47,958 nt of DNA, from positions 1 through 47,958 of the forward strand of contig NZ_RBAH01000041.1 in assembly GCF_003626695.1 (NCBI RefSeq), written 5' to 3'. Of this stretch, positions 17,284-26,900 are shown piece after piece. The stretch is from Paenibacillus ginsengarvi. GTDB lineage: Bacteria; Bacillota; Bacilli; Paenibacillales; NBRC-103111. The notes under the pieces were generated by a model that worked only from the letters and a program-made list of their open reading frames with translations, searched no databases and was not told where the DNA came from. Each line of letters begins with the position of its first letter. The stretch's first letter is position 1. The translations under genes were made by a program, and so were the position numbers.

Positions 17284-18651
17284 TTACTTTATCATAGCGT
17301 TATGCTGGGTCCATCCTTTGTCCAGCAATACTTGACCTTCCGTCTGCAGCGTATTTACTGCTTCTTCGACCGTTTTGCGGCCTTTGACCGCCTCGTCGAT
17401 TTCACGGATGGTCAACGTTTGGAACGTCTGGTAAAACGAGCCCGGCATATTCAAATACGAAAGGTCGGCTTGCTGCTTTTGTTTCAGCAAGTAAAACGGC
17501 TCCAGGCTGCGGCCGTCCTTCGTTTTTGCGAAAGCGGTTCGGGTGGACAGGACGTTCGCCGTCTTCTGTTTCACTTTGGCGGCTTCCTCGCTGTTGAAAT
17601 ATTGTACGACTTTCCAGGCCGTTTCGACATGCTCCGCGTTGACCGATACGGCATAAACCGGCGCAACGTTGAAGCGGCGGGTAAGCTCCGGGTTTGCCGG
17701 ATCGACGGGGACGGTAACAATGTCCCAATTCAGCTCCGCTTGTCCCCATTGCTTCATGCGGAACATTTGCTCGGTGTCGCTAATCATCATCGCAGCTTTG
17801 CTCGAGCTGAACAAGTCCATTTGCTTCGTCTCGTCCGGGCCGTATTGGATCGGTTTCCCGTCCTTGTAATAATAATAAAGGCTGCCCGCCTTGAAGCCGT
17901 CCACAACGTGGCGGAACGCTTTGGTCCATAGCGGGGTTCGGATCGTCATTTGCTTGCCGTCGGGACTTAAAAATTCGGCGCCATCCGTACTCGCTATATC
18001 ATAAACGATGTCGAAAGGAGTCCAATATTTTTCGTGTATGCCGTATATTCGTTTGTCCGGATCGGGATCGATTGGAAACTGGCGGGCGAGCCGCATCGTT
18101 TCTTCCCAGGACATACGGTTGGTCGGGTATGGCACCCCGTATCGATCGAACAAATCTTTATTGTAGTACAGCGCATAGCTCGTCAGCTCCGGCGCGAGTC
18201 CGAACAGCTTGCCCTCGTCATTCGCCTTGAGCTGAGCGATTGCGGCGGGAGAGAAGGAGCCCAGATCATATTTCGATTTCCTCGCGAGCGGCTCCAGGTC
18301 GAGCAATAGTCCGGCATTCGCCCACTTCATGTATTGGCTCGAATCATACGTAATGAGCAAATCCGGTTTTTGCTCGCGGATCAATTTCTCATATACCTCA
18401 TAGTAATTTTTACCCGGCCCGAACAAATCCTTGGTCGGGATAATTTGCACCTCCACATCCGGAAACTTGATGGCAAAATAATCGCCATAGCTTCTTGGGA
18501 ACGATTCCTCGTCATAGAACGGAATGCGCAGCACTTTTTTTTCTGGTTCGTCCGCGGCTTTGCTGCAAGCGGAGAGCGCGATCGGCAGCGCCAGCGCGGC
18601 GGTCAGGGAGGCGCCGGCGAGCCGGCGCCTCGTTATAGATTTAAGCTTCAT
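17284..18651 (-). CDS. Extracellular sugar-binding lipoprotein (ABC transporter, family 1)
   Basis: 455 residues. Signal peptide with RRR and lipobox (LALPIALSAC). Family-1 features: VLRIPFYDEESFPRSYGDYF, PDLLITYDSSQYMKWANAGL, LFGLAPELTSYALYYNKDLF, YGVPYPTNRMSWEETMRLA and a late VNAEHVETAWKVVQYFNSEE. ATG 18651 is chosen because the lipoprotein signal begins there and GGAGG lies 13 bp upstream. There is no permease gene on either side. Just upstream is a fossil of a related binding protein, so this may be one survivor of a tandem pair. It would bind an oligosaccharide for import. Confidence 0.88.
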   Translation of the reverse strand: MKLKSITRRRLAGASLTAALALPIALSACSKAADEPEKKVLRIPFYDEESFPRSYGDYFAIKFPDVEVQIIPTKDLFGPGKNYYEVYEKLIREQKPDLLITYDSSQYMKWANAGLLLDLEPLARKSKYDLGSFSPAAIAQLKANDEGKLFGLAPELTSYALYYNKDLFDRYGVPYPTNRMSWEETMRLARQFPIDPDPDKRIYGIHEKYWTPFDIVYDIASTDGAEFLSPDGKQMTIRTPLWTKAFRHVVDGFKAGSLYYYYKDGKPIQYGPDETKQMDLFSSSKAAMMISDTEQMFRMKQWGQAELNWDIVTVPVDPANPELTRRFNVAPVYAVSVNAEHVETAWKVVQYFNSEEAAKVKQKTANVLSTRTAFAKTKDGRSLEPFYLLKQKQQADLSYLNMPGSFYQTFQTLTIREIDEAVKGRKTVEEAVNTLQTEGQVLLDKGWTQHNAMIK

Positions 18652-18716
18652 GTTTTTTCTGCGGCCTCCATCCATTCCCGATTGCGGTTTGTTCGCGGCT
18701 TTTGCTTGGTCGAGCA

Positions 18717-18835
18717 ATTATAGTAGAGCGCATTGGCCGAAAAGGTTGGCGTCAGTCCGTACAAGGTGCCGCCCCCCGGCTTCGCGGATCGTCTCGACGA
18801 TTCCGTCGCGGAAGCCGCGCGCTCAATAGTCCAAA
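18717..18835 (-). pseudogene. Fossil of a second sugar-binding protein
   Basis: Minus-strand codons read RGFRDGIVETIREAGG and then, after one extra G in a run of six Gs (18772-18777 on the + strand), GTLYGLTPTFSANALYYN. This matches the 'D-G-KLYGL.P....ALYYN' block of family-1 binding proteins, the same block as in the intact gene immediately downstream. Everything before and after is missing. It is a short, frameshifted leftover. Confidence 0.75.
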
Positions 18836-18956
18836 CCCACTTTTCATTCACCTCGATCTATTGGACGAGCAGCCTTCAAAAAGGGTTCCCCAAAGTATCC
18901 CATAAAGTGAAGGGCAGCTACGGGGGAGCTCCCCAAGAGCGCCTGAAAAAAGCAAG

Positions 18957-18979
18957 GCCCCGAACGAAAGATTCGGGGC
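18957..18979 (-). terminator. Terminator of the VOC gene
   Basis: GCCCCGAA (18957-18964) pairs with TTCGGGGC (18972-18979); on the minus strand the stem is followed by CTTGCTTTTTTC. It lies about 70 bp after the VOC stop codon. Confidence 0.75.
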
Positions 18980-19052
18980 TACAGACATACATACGCTATG
19001 CGGCACCAATGGGAAACGACTGGCATAAAGAGTCGTAGTTTTATGTCGACAA

Positions 19053-19514
19053 CTAAATTAGCTCACCAGTTCTGTTAATCGAGCTATTGTAATCCTCAAT
19101 AGGGCACCCCCATATAGTGAACCTATTTCCATCCGGATCATAAAAATCAAAGAACTTTCCTACTTCGCCTTCATCCCTAAAATTATGTACTCGTACGCCA
19201 TTTTCCTTTAACGAGGCAAAAGCTTTCTCGATATCTTTTGTTATAAATCCAACAATGGAGTAGTCCTGTCCGTTTTTCAAGAACTTTGCACGTTCTTCGT
19301 GCTGGGTTTTAATAAAGAGTAACGTGGGACCTGATGGAAGATTAACACTCGCTAATTCTTCATGGACTTTATGAGCACCCTTACACCCAAGATACTTGAT
19401 GTACCAATTTATAGCTTCATCAATGTCACTGACTGGCATATGTATAAAGTTAACTTCCTGGATGATTGAAACATCATTAACGTCGTTCTCTGTAGAGAAT
19501 TTTTGTTCTGTCAT
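19053..19514 (-). CDS. VOC-fold protein (glyoxalase/bleomycin resistance type)
   Basis: 153 residues with the paired beta-alpha-beta modules of the VOC superfamily: VNFIHMPVSDIDEAINWYIK..YLGC at the start and IVGFITKDIEKAFASLKENG, then FFDFYDPDGNRFTIWG, at the end. These proteins are metal-dependent isomerases, dioxygenases or drug binders; substrate is unknown. ATG 19514 has GGAGGG 7 bp upstream; the ATG at 19520 is too close to it. One of four VOC genes in the window, but the only one not flanked by hairpin repeats. Confidence 0.85.
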   Translation of the reverse strand: MTEQKFSTENDVNDVSIIQEVNFIHMPVSDIDEAINWYIKYLGCKGAHKVHEELASVNLPSGPTLLFIKTQHEERAKFLKNGQDYSIVGFITKDIEKAFASLKENGVRVHNFRDEGEVGKFFDFYDPDGNRFTIWGCPIEDYNSSINRTGELI

Positions 19515-19641
19515 TTTCATACCCTCCAACGAATTTCTTTATTTGTCAGCTATTCAATAGCCCAAAAAATACTCCTTGTTTTTTACATAAATACAAGTTA
19601 TTATATCATCAGTAACAACTGTTTCAAAAAATTTGAAAAGA

Positions 19642-19780
19642 GGTGGACAAAATGAAAAGGCCAATTCAACATGTAACTGATAAAATCATTTTGTCCGCAT
19701 TGACTTTTTAACGTTACTCATACGTTAACTTTGTCTTTTCGCGTCGCTGATTTTATCAGCGGCGTTTTATTTTGTCCACC
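19642..19780. repeat. Nested triple inverted repeat before the ABC-class ATPase gene
   Basis: Three concentric inverted repeats: GGTGGACAAAAT (19642-19653) with ATTTTGTCCACC (19769-19780); CTGATAAAATCA (19677-19688) with TGATTTTATCAG (19748-19759); TTAACGT (19708-19714) with ACGTTAA (19722-19728). All three are perfect. A second ATTTTGTCC at 19688-19696 can pair with the first arm instead, so two exclusive folds exist. The outer right arm ends 3 bp before the ribosome binding site of the next gene. It may be a leader switch or a small terminal-inverted-repeat element; no target duplication is evident. Confidence 0.75.
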
Positions 19781-19798
19781 CCGAGAGGGAGAAAAATA

Positions 19799-21703
19799 TT
19801 GAAAAGACTTTTATGGTATCTGAACCAAATCACGGACAGCAACACAACTACATTTCGGTATACGGTTGTTGTGGACGGTGCTTCTGTGCAAAAAGAAATT
19901 TACGATGGGGAGTGCGCAGAAACACACCTCAAACCCAGCGGCGAAGTGCTGAACTCTGATCGCTTGGAAATACGGCGCGAGACTGTCTATTGGCGCGATG
20001 GGATTTCATATGCTTTTGAGCGCACGAACCGTATGGCTCTTGACCGTCCTACCGTCACAATAGCGATTCCCGTAGAGCGCCTCGGCATTACGGATTTTAC
20101 TCCCGCCGCCGCTGATTATTGCCTACGCAGAATCGCGCCTTATTTTGAACATGTAAATGCCGAATACGCAAACAAAGCCCGTCCGGACAGCGATAACGGA
20201 AGATTTTATATGTACTCGCCCGGCGGAGAGGTACTTTCTCGCAATGCGGCATATTTTGCCTTGTGCCCGGCGAAGGATTATGAGAACGGGCGAGGCGCGA
20301 AGATTTATGTGACCAAATTTGTCGACCCGCTGCCGGATCAAATGTGCGTCTGTGTTCGGATTGAAATACAACTTCCACACGGTAAACTCAAGAGAATGCG
20401 GAACATGCTTGTGGGTCATTTGCCCGATGAAACGGAGCGCTTCGTCCGTGAATTTGATAGCGAAGGATTGCGCTCAGCACTCGCGCTCGAAGCAAAGCAA
20501 AACTCGATTCGCAAATTTTTGCGCGAGGAACATTATTGTGCGTTCATCGCCAATGGAAGCATACTGGCAAGAGAGAAAGGTACTCAATTGCCAATGAAGG
20601 AAGCGCTGCCGTTCCAGAGCACAACCGAGGACGAAATCGAAATTGCTGGTGTGCGCGGTATGGGGATTCGGCACGGTGTAACGGTTATTACCGGTGGCGG
20701 ATATTCCGGCAAATCCACTATCCTTAATGCGGTTTCGGCCGGCATATACAACCACGTTGCGGGCGATGGGCGTGAGTTGTGCATAACCGATAACAGCGCC
20801 GTTACGATAACAGCGGAAGATGGGCGCGCTGTTTCAAGCTTGAACATCTCTCCGTTCATAAAGTGGCTTCCCGGCGGCAACACCAAAGTATTTTCAACTG
20901 CTCACGCTTCCGGCTCTACATCACAAGCCGCAAACATAATGGAGGCTGTAGATTGCGGCTCAACGCTTCTTCTTATTGATGAGGATCGAAGCGCGACTAA
21001 TTTTATGATTCGTGACGCGCTCATGAAAGAGCTTATTGAAAAAGAGCCGATTACACCGTTTACCGACCGTGTGCGCGAACTATCCGCCAACGGCGTGTCC
21101 ACCCTATTGGTCATCGGCGGAAGCGGCGAATATCTTTCTGTTGCGGATAAAATCTACATGATGGACGACTTCGTCATTCATGATGCGACTTTGCGGGCAA
21201 AAAGGCTCTCGCCAGAACTATCCAAGCCGCCGAGCAGCGCAGATTGGACAACTCGGAGAGCTTTAACGAGCAGCCGTTTCACGTCATATCCTGAAGGAAG
21301 CGGCTCCGAAAGGCTTGAGGTATCCGATACGGGCTTCATCGTTATTGGCGATGAACGTATTGACGTTCGCGCACTGCACGATGTCGCAACAGCGGCGCAG
21401 GTGAATGCTCTTGCTTTTATGCTGCGCTTCTTGGAACGCGGAGCTGATGATGGCAACGAACTTGAAACTCTTGCGCTTGCAATGCGCGGTCTTACTCGCA
21501 AAACGACCTCGCGTGAGATTGATGTGGCCGAGTGCGTGAGGAAGTTATATGCACAAATCGAACAAGAGGGTATTCATATAGTCGATTCGGGCTTTTTTAC
21601 AACAATGAACCGTTTCCTTGACTTGCCTCGTGAATTTGAGCTGCGCGCTGCCATAAATCGTATGCGCCGCGTAACTTGGTCAACTACACAGAAAATCAAA
21701 TAA
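19799..21703 (+). CDS. ABC-class ATPase (COG3044, MRB1590-like)
   Basis: 634 residues. The middle has a Walker A, VITGGGYSGKSTILNAVSAG (about residues 296-315), and later TLLLIDEDRSATNFMIRD (near residue 390), the Walker B region of the 'ABC-class' ATPases. The N-terminal 200 residues (LERTNRMALDRPTVTIAIPV-like region, YFEHVNAEY) and the helical C-terminus match the three-part layout of this family, whose trypanosome member MRB1590 binds RNA; the bacterial role is unknown. TTG 19799 is chosen: GAGAGGGAG is 7 bp upstream, whereas TTG 19772 lies inside the inverted repeat. It is monocistronic, with its own terminator, and has no transporter partner. Confidence 0.85.
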   Translation: MKRLLWYLNQITDSNTTTFRYTVVVDGASVQKEIYDGECAETHLKPSGEVLNSDRLEIRRETVYWRDGISYAFERTNRMALDRPTVTIAIPVERLGITDFTPAAADYCLRRIAPYFEHVNAEYANKARPDSDNGRFYMYSPGGEVLSRNAAYFALCPAKDYENGRGAKIYVTKFVDPLPDQMCVCVRIEIQLPHGKLKRMRNMLVGHLPDETERFVREFDSEGLRSALALEAKQNSIRKFLREEHYCAFIANGSILAREKGTQLPMKEALPFQSTTEDEIEIAGVRGMGIRHGVTVITGGGYSGKSTILNAVSAGIYNHVAGDGRELCITDNSAVTITAEDGRAVSSLNISPFIKWLPGGNTKVFSTAHASGSTSQAANIMEAVDCGSTLLLIDEDRSATNFMIRDALMKELIEKEPITPFTDRVRELSANGVSTLLVIGGSGEYLSVADKIYMMDDFVIHDATLRAKRLSPELSKPPSSADWTTRRALTSSRFTSYPEGSGSERLEVSDTGFIVIGDERIDVRALHDVATAAQVNALAFMLRFLERGADDGNELETLALAMRGLTRKTTSREIDVAECVRKLYAQIEQEGIHIVDSGFFTTMNRFLDLPREFELRAAINRMRRVTWSTTQKIK

Positions 21704-21718
21704 ACGGTAAAACGTAAT

Positions 21719-21755
21719 GCGCTCTGTGGACAACATGGATCACAGAGCGCCTTGT
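21719..21755 (+). terminator. Terminator of the ABC-class ATPase gene
   Basis: GCGCTCTGTG (21719-21728), 12-nt loop, CACAGAGCGC (21741-21750), then CTTGTTCAATTTT. A perfect 10-bp stem 16 bp after the stop codon. Confidence 0.85.
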
Positions 21756-21887
21756 TCAATTTTCAAGCCAAAGTAAAAATCCGAACCCGTTATGAAAATG
21801 AGGCTCGCTCTCGTCGATATATAACTTACGGCTGGCGAGGAAGGTCGTTAAGCTAAATTCAACACGTTTCCTTTAGTTCAGCACACA

Positions 21888-22712
21888 CTACAATATTGTT
21901 GTTGCATAACTACCTAATATATGTACTTCATGACCGAATGTTTGAATGATTTTTATGGCTTTTTCCATGCTTTGATCACTTCGTGCTGCCTCCGTTTCAA
22001 TAAAGAACCGATATGTCCCTAATTTTTTACCCGTTGGTCTCGATTCAATCCACGAAAGGTTGATCGCTAAAGAAGAGAAGATATTTAATATTGAGGAAAG
22101 CACTCCAGGAAATTCATTGTTCGGCGTAATCAACATCATTGTTTTCTTTTGCTCAATATCAGTTGTGGAGTTTTTACTAACTACAATAAACCGCGTATGA
22201 TTTATGGTATTATCCTGCACCTCGCTCTGAAGAATCTTTAAACCGTACTCTTGTGCCACCGTCTTCGAAGCAATAGCTGCTTTTCTTAGAATATTCGATT
22301 CTTTTATAAATAAAGCTGCTTTAGCTGTACTGTCCGTATATTCCACTTTGAAAGCATGTGATTTTATATACTGCCTGCATTGGTTAATTGCAGGAGCTAT
22401 TGAGATTACTGTATCGATATCGCCGATATCGCTTTCAGTGTTTCCAATTAGATGTAGCGAGACTGTAAAGATGAGATCAGCCTCAATATTCAAGTTGTAC
22501 AACAATAAGCCATCGACAGTCATGTGTATATTCCCAGCTATCGAATTTTCGATTGGGACTATACATTTATCCACTTCTTCGTTGCTGACCGCTTCTAGCA
22601 CATCTTGTATTGATTCAAACATAAACCACTCGGTGCTCTTGTCTTCAAAAAACTTTTGTGCAGCTTCTTCAGAAAATGTACCTTTGGGGCCCAAATAAGC
22701 GACTTTTGACAT
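21888..22712 (-). CDS. pheA: Prephenate dehydratase
   Basis: 274 residues, the full length of a monofunctional enzyme that converts prephenate to phenylpyruvate in phenylalanine synthesis. The catalytic domain begins with VAYLGPKGTFSEEAAQKFF and has VPIENSIAGNIHMTVDGLL and the conserved HTRFIVVS (the TRF motif). The C-terminal ACT domain (MMLITPNNEFPGVLSSILNI, with WIESRPTGKKLGTYRFFIE) is the phenylalanine-feedback site, with the ESRP motif intact. AGGAG lies 11 bp before the ATG. No other aromatic pathway gene is adjacent; a half repeat lies 84 bp upstream. No T-box leader is visible. Confidence 0.93.
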   Translation of the reverse strand: MSKVAYLGPKGTFSEEAAQKFFEDKSTEWFMFESIQDVLEAVSNEEVDKCIVPIENSIAGNIHMTVDGLLLYNLNIEADLIFTVSLHLIGNTESDIGDIDTVISIAPAINQCRQYIKSHAFKVEYTDSTAKAALFIKESNILRKAAIASKTVAQEYGLKILQSEVQDNTINHTRFIVVSKNSTTDIEQKKTMMLITPNNEFPGVLSSILNIFSSLAINLSWIESRPTGKKLGTYRFFIETEAARSDQSMEKAIKIIQTFGHEVHILGSYATTIL

Positions 22713-22795
22713 TACAGAGCTCTCCTAGTTTTTTTCTGTAAATTATACCGCGAAAAGTAAGGAAAAATATATCTCTCGTGTATATTTTTGTTGAG

Positions 22796-22820
22796 CAATT
22801 CGTCTCCGTTAGCGTAACGG
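22796..22820 (+). repeat. Hairpin repeat copy 7 (right half)
   Basis: TCGTCTCCGTTAGCGTAACG is an intact right core. No stem or left core precedes it within 80 bp. Confidence 0.7.
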
Positions 22821-22943
22821 ATGAATTCTTTCAAACTACGCTGTATCGTATACTTGAACAACTTCCACAATACCAGGTCTATATTCAGTTTTAGATAACC
22901 TTATCCAAAATAAGCATCGTTTTCGATTGCATAAGCATCTATG

Positions 22944-23159
22944 TCAATTCACAGTCAAAGCAATGGATTTTGTGAAATATACTTGTATAAAAGTATCGTC
23001 CATTCTTTTGCTATCGGGTTCAAGTATTGGTTTACCGTTTGGCCAATAAATCAAGGATGGATTCCACAGTGAATTCCTAGCCCATTTTCGCAGCTCTAAA
23101 ACAGGCATTACTTTGTCGCTGAAAGCTTTACCTTGATTAAATGCGTATCCTAATGCCAT
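22944..23159 (-). CDS. Hypothetical C-terminal fragment, 71 aa
   Basis: The frame is open a few codons further up (RWLSGSQKQYLEMALGY) until a stop just after repeat copy 8, without a ribosome binding site. The sequence is protein-like (KVMPVLELRKWARNSLWNPS, then LIYWPNGKPILEPDSKRMDD) but I do not recognise it. It is probably the tail of a gene cut at the repeat, like the nitrilase fragment at 28.5 kb. Confidence 0.4.
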   Translation of the reverse strand: MALGYAFNQGKAFSDKVMPVLELRKWARNSLWNPSLIYWPNGKPILEPDSKRMDDTFIQVYFTKSIALTVN

Positions 23160-23210
23160 TTCAAGATATTGCTTTTGAGAACCTGATAGCCATCTACCTG
23201 GTTAATACTA

Positions 23211-23292
23211 GACTGCCCCGTTACTTCAACGCGAATAAAAAGAAGCCGCCTCAACAAGGCAACTCCTATATTATCGTATCCGTTTAGCAACG
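23211..23292 (+). repeat. Hairpin repeat copy 8 (complete, worn stem)
   Basis: Left end GACTGCCCCGTTACTTCAAC (core 23220-23230), a weak stem region (AGCCGCC..GGCAACT), right end TTATCGTATCCGTTTAGCAA. It lies between the hypothetical fragment and the fossil binding protein. Confidence 0.75.
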
Positions 23293-23319
23293 AGGCTACT
23301 ACCTCATCCAAATTGATTA

Positions 23320-23745
23320 TCAAGCTCTCATCATCTTAGCAGTACTTGATAGTTGGGTGGAGAATCCTTGATCGAGAGGTCTGTCAACTAGAAACAGGTC
23401 GACAAAACGCTGTACCGCCCGGACGGACGCGTCGCTGTCCAAATAACCGACGGCCCGGCTTCCGTCCGGGGAAAGCATGCTTCCGCCGCTCGACAAAATC
23501 ACCGACTCGACGAACATCCAATCTTTTTGCACGACCACGCCGTATTGCAGCGCATTGCCGGCTTTGTCCCGCTTTGTCAGCCGGATCGCACTGTCCACGA
23601 ACTGCTCCTACGTCCATCCCAAGGCGGGATAGGGGATGCCCTGCTCCTCGAAACGATCTTTCTTGTACAGAAATCCCGGGACGCGGGGCTCGAACGGAAC
23701 GATCGCTAACTTGCCTGGTAATGTCGCATCCAATGTGAGCACGAT
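23320..23745 (-). pseudogene. Sugar-binding protein fossil with in-frame stop
   Basis: Minus-strand codons read GKLAIVPFEPRVPGFLYKKD followed by RFEEQGIPYPALGWT, then a TAG, then EQFVDSAIRLTKRDKAGNAL, YGVVVQKDWMFVESVILSSG and GSMLSPDGSRAVGYLDSDAS. This is the middle of a family-1 binding protein in one uninterrupted frame apart from the TAG (23608-23610 region). The N-terminus with the lipobox and the C-terminus are missing. It is dead. It lies downstream of the glycoside hydrolase gene in the same orientation. Confidence 0.82.
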
Positions 23746-23955
23746 CATTTCCCCGTGTGCACATTGGATTATCGTATTTCCGCACGCGACAGCGGGTGAT
23801 CTTGCCCCAGTTTGGCCGGATGCCCATTCCCAAATGCCTCTAGCTTTGATAGACATCGAGACAAGCGTTAGAAATTGATTGCCGCGGTTAATATTGGTGA
23901 TTGGCCCCAGTCCATGAGTCGGATAGCTTCCCCGTTCAATCGCTTCATCTGCGGA

Positions 23956-26900
23956 TCAAGGATGCAGCTCCAAATAAAAGTCGTCGAACCAAGCTTGTCC
24001 ATTGGCACTCTGGTCCAGTTTCGCATAGACGCGCAGTTTGGCTGTATTTGGTGACAGCGTGATCGACCGCTCGTACCGCGTCCAGTCGGTTTGGGCAGGA
24101 ACTTCAATCCAGGTGTACCGCACCGTTACTTCATTTGCATTCATCTCGCGAACGCCGAACCAGGCCAAGCCTGTTGTCGCATTGCTTTTCGCCCAACCAG
24201 AGAACGTAAGCGACGCATTGGCCCCGACCGGTATCGAAGTTGCCGTGTACAGCTGGTTGCTCGTATTTGCCGGTTCCGGGAACAAAGTAGCTGCATACTG
24301 TCCTTCGTACACAACATCTGTGACACGCGCGCCTTTGCCATATGCCCAGCTTCCCGCCGTTTCAAATCCGCCGCTGGTCAATATGTTGCGATCGACGCGT
24401 ACATGTAACGTCAACGTCTCGACAAGCCCTGTTCCTTTGTACACGCTAACCGTCACCGGGTAGCCGCCACGCGGAAGCGACTCGCCCACGTCAACGGTTC
24501 CGTTCACAACGAGCTGACCGTACGGACCGACCTGCGACGAAGTTGGCAGCTGCACCGCCAGCCCGCTCGAGCTGCTTGTCTGTAGTGACAAATGCTGCTC
24601 TGTGCCGCTCTGGTTCGCAAGTTGAAGTTCAAATGGATACGTTCCCGATGTATTCGCCAGCACGGACGACATGTTGAGCTTCGCTGTCAATAGCGGGCTG
24701 ACCGACCATGTTACAGAGCGATTTGCCTGCACTGCTGCGCCTGCAAACACAAAGGAAACATTTGCGTCCACTTGCGCCGCTGTCTCCGTATACCCACCGG
24801 CAACCGTCCACGACTGAACCAATGTGACGCTCGCTTGCGCAGCAACTGTCGGAAGCGTCTGCGACCATGCCGGCGCGGCAATCTCTGCCGGCCATACCGC
24901 TTGCAACACAACACCTGTAAGCGAAGCGCTGCCTTGGTTGGTCACGACATACGTCACCTTGGTAAGCTCCCCGCGGTACAATGCCTCGGCATCGAATTGA
25001 ATCTCGATCGAGACTTGGCTCACAATGATCTGCTCCGCAAGTGCACGTGCATGCTGCAGTGAAGCAGCCGCTTCTACCTTGTTCGCCACAGACGAGCCTG
25101 GCAGCCATGCCAGCAGCGCATCCAACTGCTTCACCGCTTCGGCTGCATGCTGCAGCGCCGCTGTGACACCCATCCCATGCCCATTGCCGTTGACATTACC
25201 ATTACCATTACCATTACCATTACCATTACCATTACCATTACCGTTTCCGTTTCCGTTACCATTGCCATTTCCATTGCCATTTCCATTGCCATTTCCATTG
25301 CCATTTCCATTTCCATTTCCATTTCCATTTCCATTGCCGTTTTCGTTTCCGTTACCTTTCCCTTTTCCGTTGCTGTTTCCATGTTGATTTTCGCTTGTCA
25401 ACGCGTTCTCCACTCCAGAAAGCGCCTGCAACACTTTATTGATACCTTCCACCCAGACATTGTTGGCGGATGCACCGCTTGTATCCTGCACCATATGCGC
25501 GGCACGCTGTGCCGTCTGCACAAAGGATGACAGCTTGTATACATATGCTTCATGCGCGCCAATCGTGACTGGTAATGTCGCTATCAATCCACTGACAGGC
25601 GCGGTAGCTGCTCCATACATCAGTTCCCCGGTGTAGCCAGCAAATGGCAGCGGCACCGATACCGTTTGTGCCGTATTCGAATGGTTCAGCACGACCGCGT
25701 ATACGTCACCAGCCACGTTCCATGTTGCATATTCTGTGTCGGCATTGCGCGCTTCCGCTGTTTTGGGATTCTTCGCCAGCGTCTGGATCAAGCTATACTC
25801 GTCTTGGAATGCGACGAAGCCAGGATATAGATCCGAGTCCGGCAAATACCAATCCGGATCGCTGTATGCGTAGTAACCGATTGCTTTCGCTCCGCCGATG
25901 ATCGACTGGTACGCCATATTGCGCAGTTCATCGATCGTCGGCAAATAAGTCCATGTCGTGCTTGACGGATAATAAAACGTTTGCAAGATCGTCCACACTT
26001 GCCGGTTCCCGCCCACAGCAGCAATACCATTACGAATGTCGTCTCCAACTTCCGTAATTGGCTTGTTCGGGAACGGGTACGAATCGATGGACAAAATATC
26101 GGTCATGCGGCCGTTGCGCTCCGCAAACAGCGGGTTCGCTTCCGTCAAGTAGACGGGATGCTTGTCGTCAATCGTCCGGATGATCCGGTACGCTTCGGTC
26201 ATCTCCTCGATGCTGTATTTGTCCTGCGGTTCATCCACCATCATCCAGCCAAGCAAGGCCGGATGGTCTTTGTACATCGTTACAATATCAGTCGTCAACG
26301 CCGCGTTTTCGCCAATTTTGCCGCCATAGTAGAGCGGGAACATCACCTTCAAACCATACGCTTGCGCATTGTTGAGCAGTTGTCCGACACGCGTCGTTGT
26401 ATTGGCAACCCAGCCCTGCACCGTGTTGATGCCGGCCTCTGCCATTTTGCCGTAATCCGCTTCCTTCACATGATACCCCATAACCGGGAAAAACGGCTGT
26501 CCATCCACAATCATCGGTCCGTTCGGATCCGGCTGCATCGCCGGCCGCGCAAACCGGTAAACCGTCGCTTCATTACGGTCCACCTCGACATTTGCCAACG
26601 TCTTCAGCACAAGCTCGACCGTGTACGGCTCCTTGACGGTCATCAACTGCGGCTGGAACGAAAACGTCGTCAGCGCAACTGCCGGTACATTCGTTTCGCT
26701 GGCAATAACCTGGCCGTCGGACTGCCGCTTTACACGGAAATCGACCTGATGCTGGGCATAGTCCGCCGCATCGAGAAACAGCTTTGTCTGTACGGAGCCA
26801 GTTGTGTGATCGGTGTAGTAAAAAATTTGGTCGGTGTACAGTTTGAATGCGCTTGCATTATTCGTCTTGACAAACGACGCATCGTCGAAATGAACGAGCC

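Noticed and set aside
17260..17300. GCGTTACTTTATCA resembling a left core of the hairpin repeat
   Set aside because: It is the coding end of the sugar-binding protein gene; no stem or right core follows.
21840..21875. TTTCCTTTAGTTCAGC near pheA as a further right core
   Set aside because: Too many differences from the core consensus and no stem; it may be a very worn copy but I cannot support it.
22713..22795. T-box or other leader upstream of pheA
   Set aside because: Only about 80 bp separate the start from a repeat half and no T-box motif or terminator stem is present.
25195..25380. Possible CRISPR array from the regular ATTACC units
   Set aside because: Units are 6 bp, contiguous, without spacers, and lie in frame inside a coding region.
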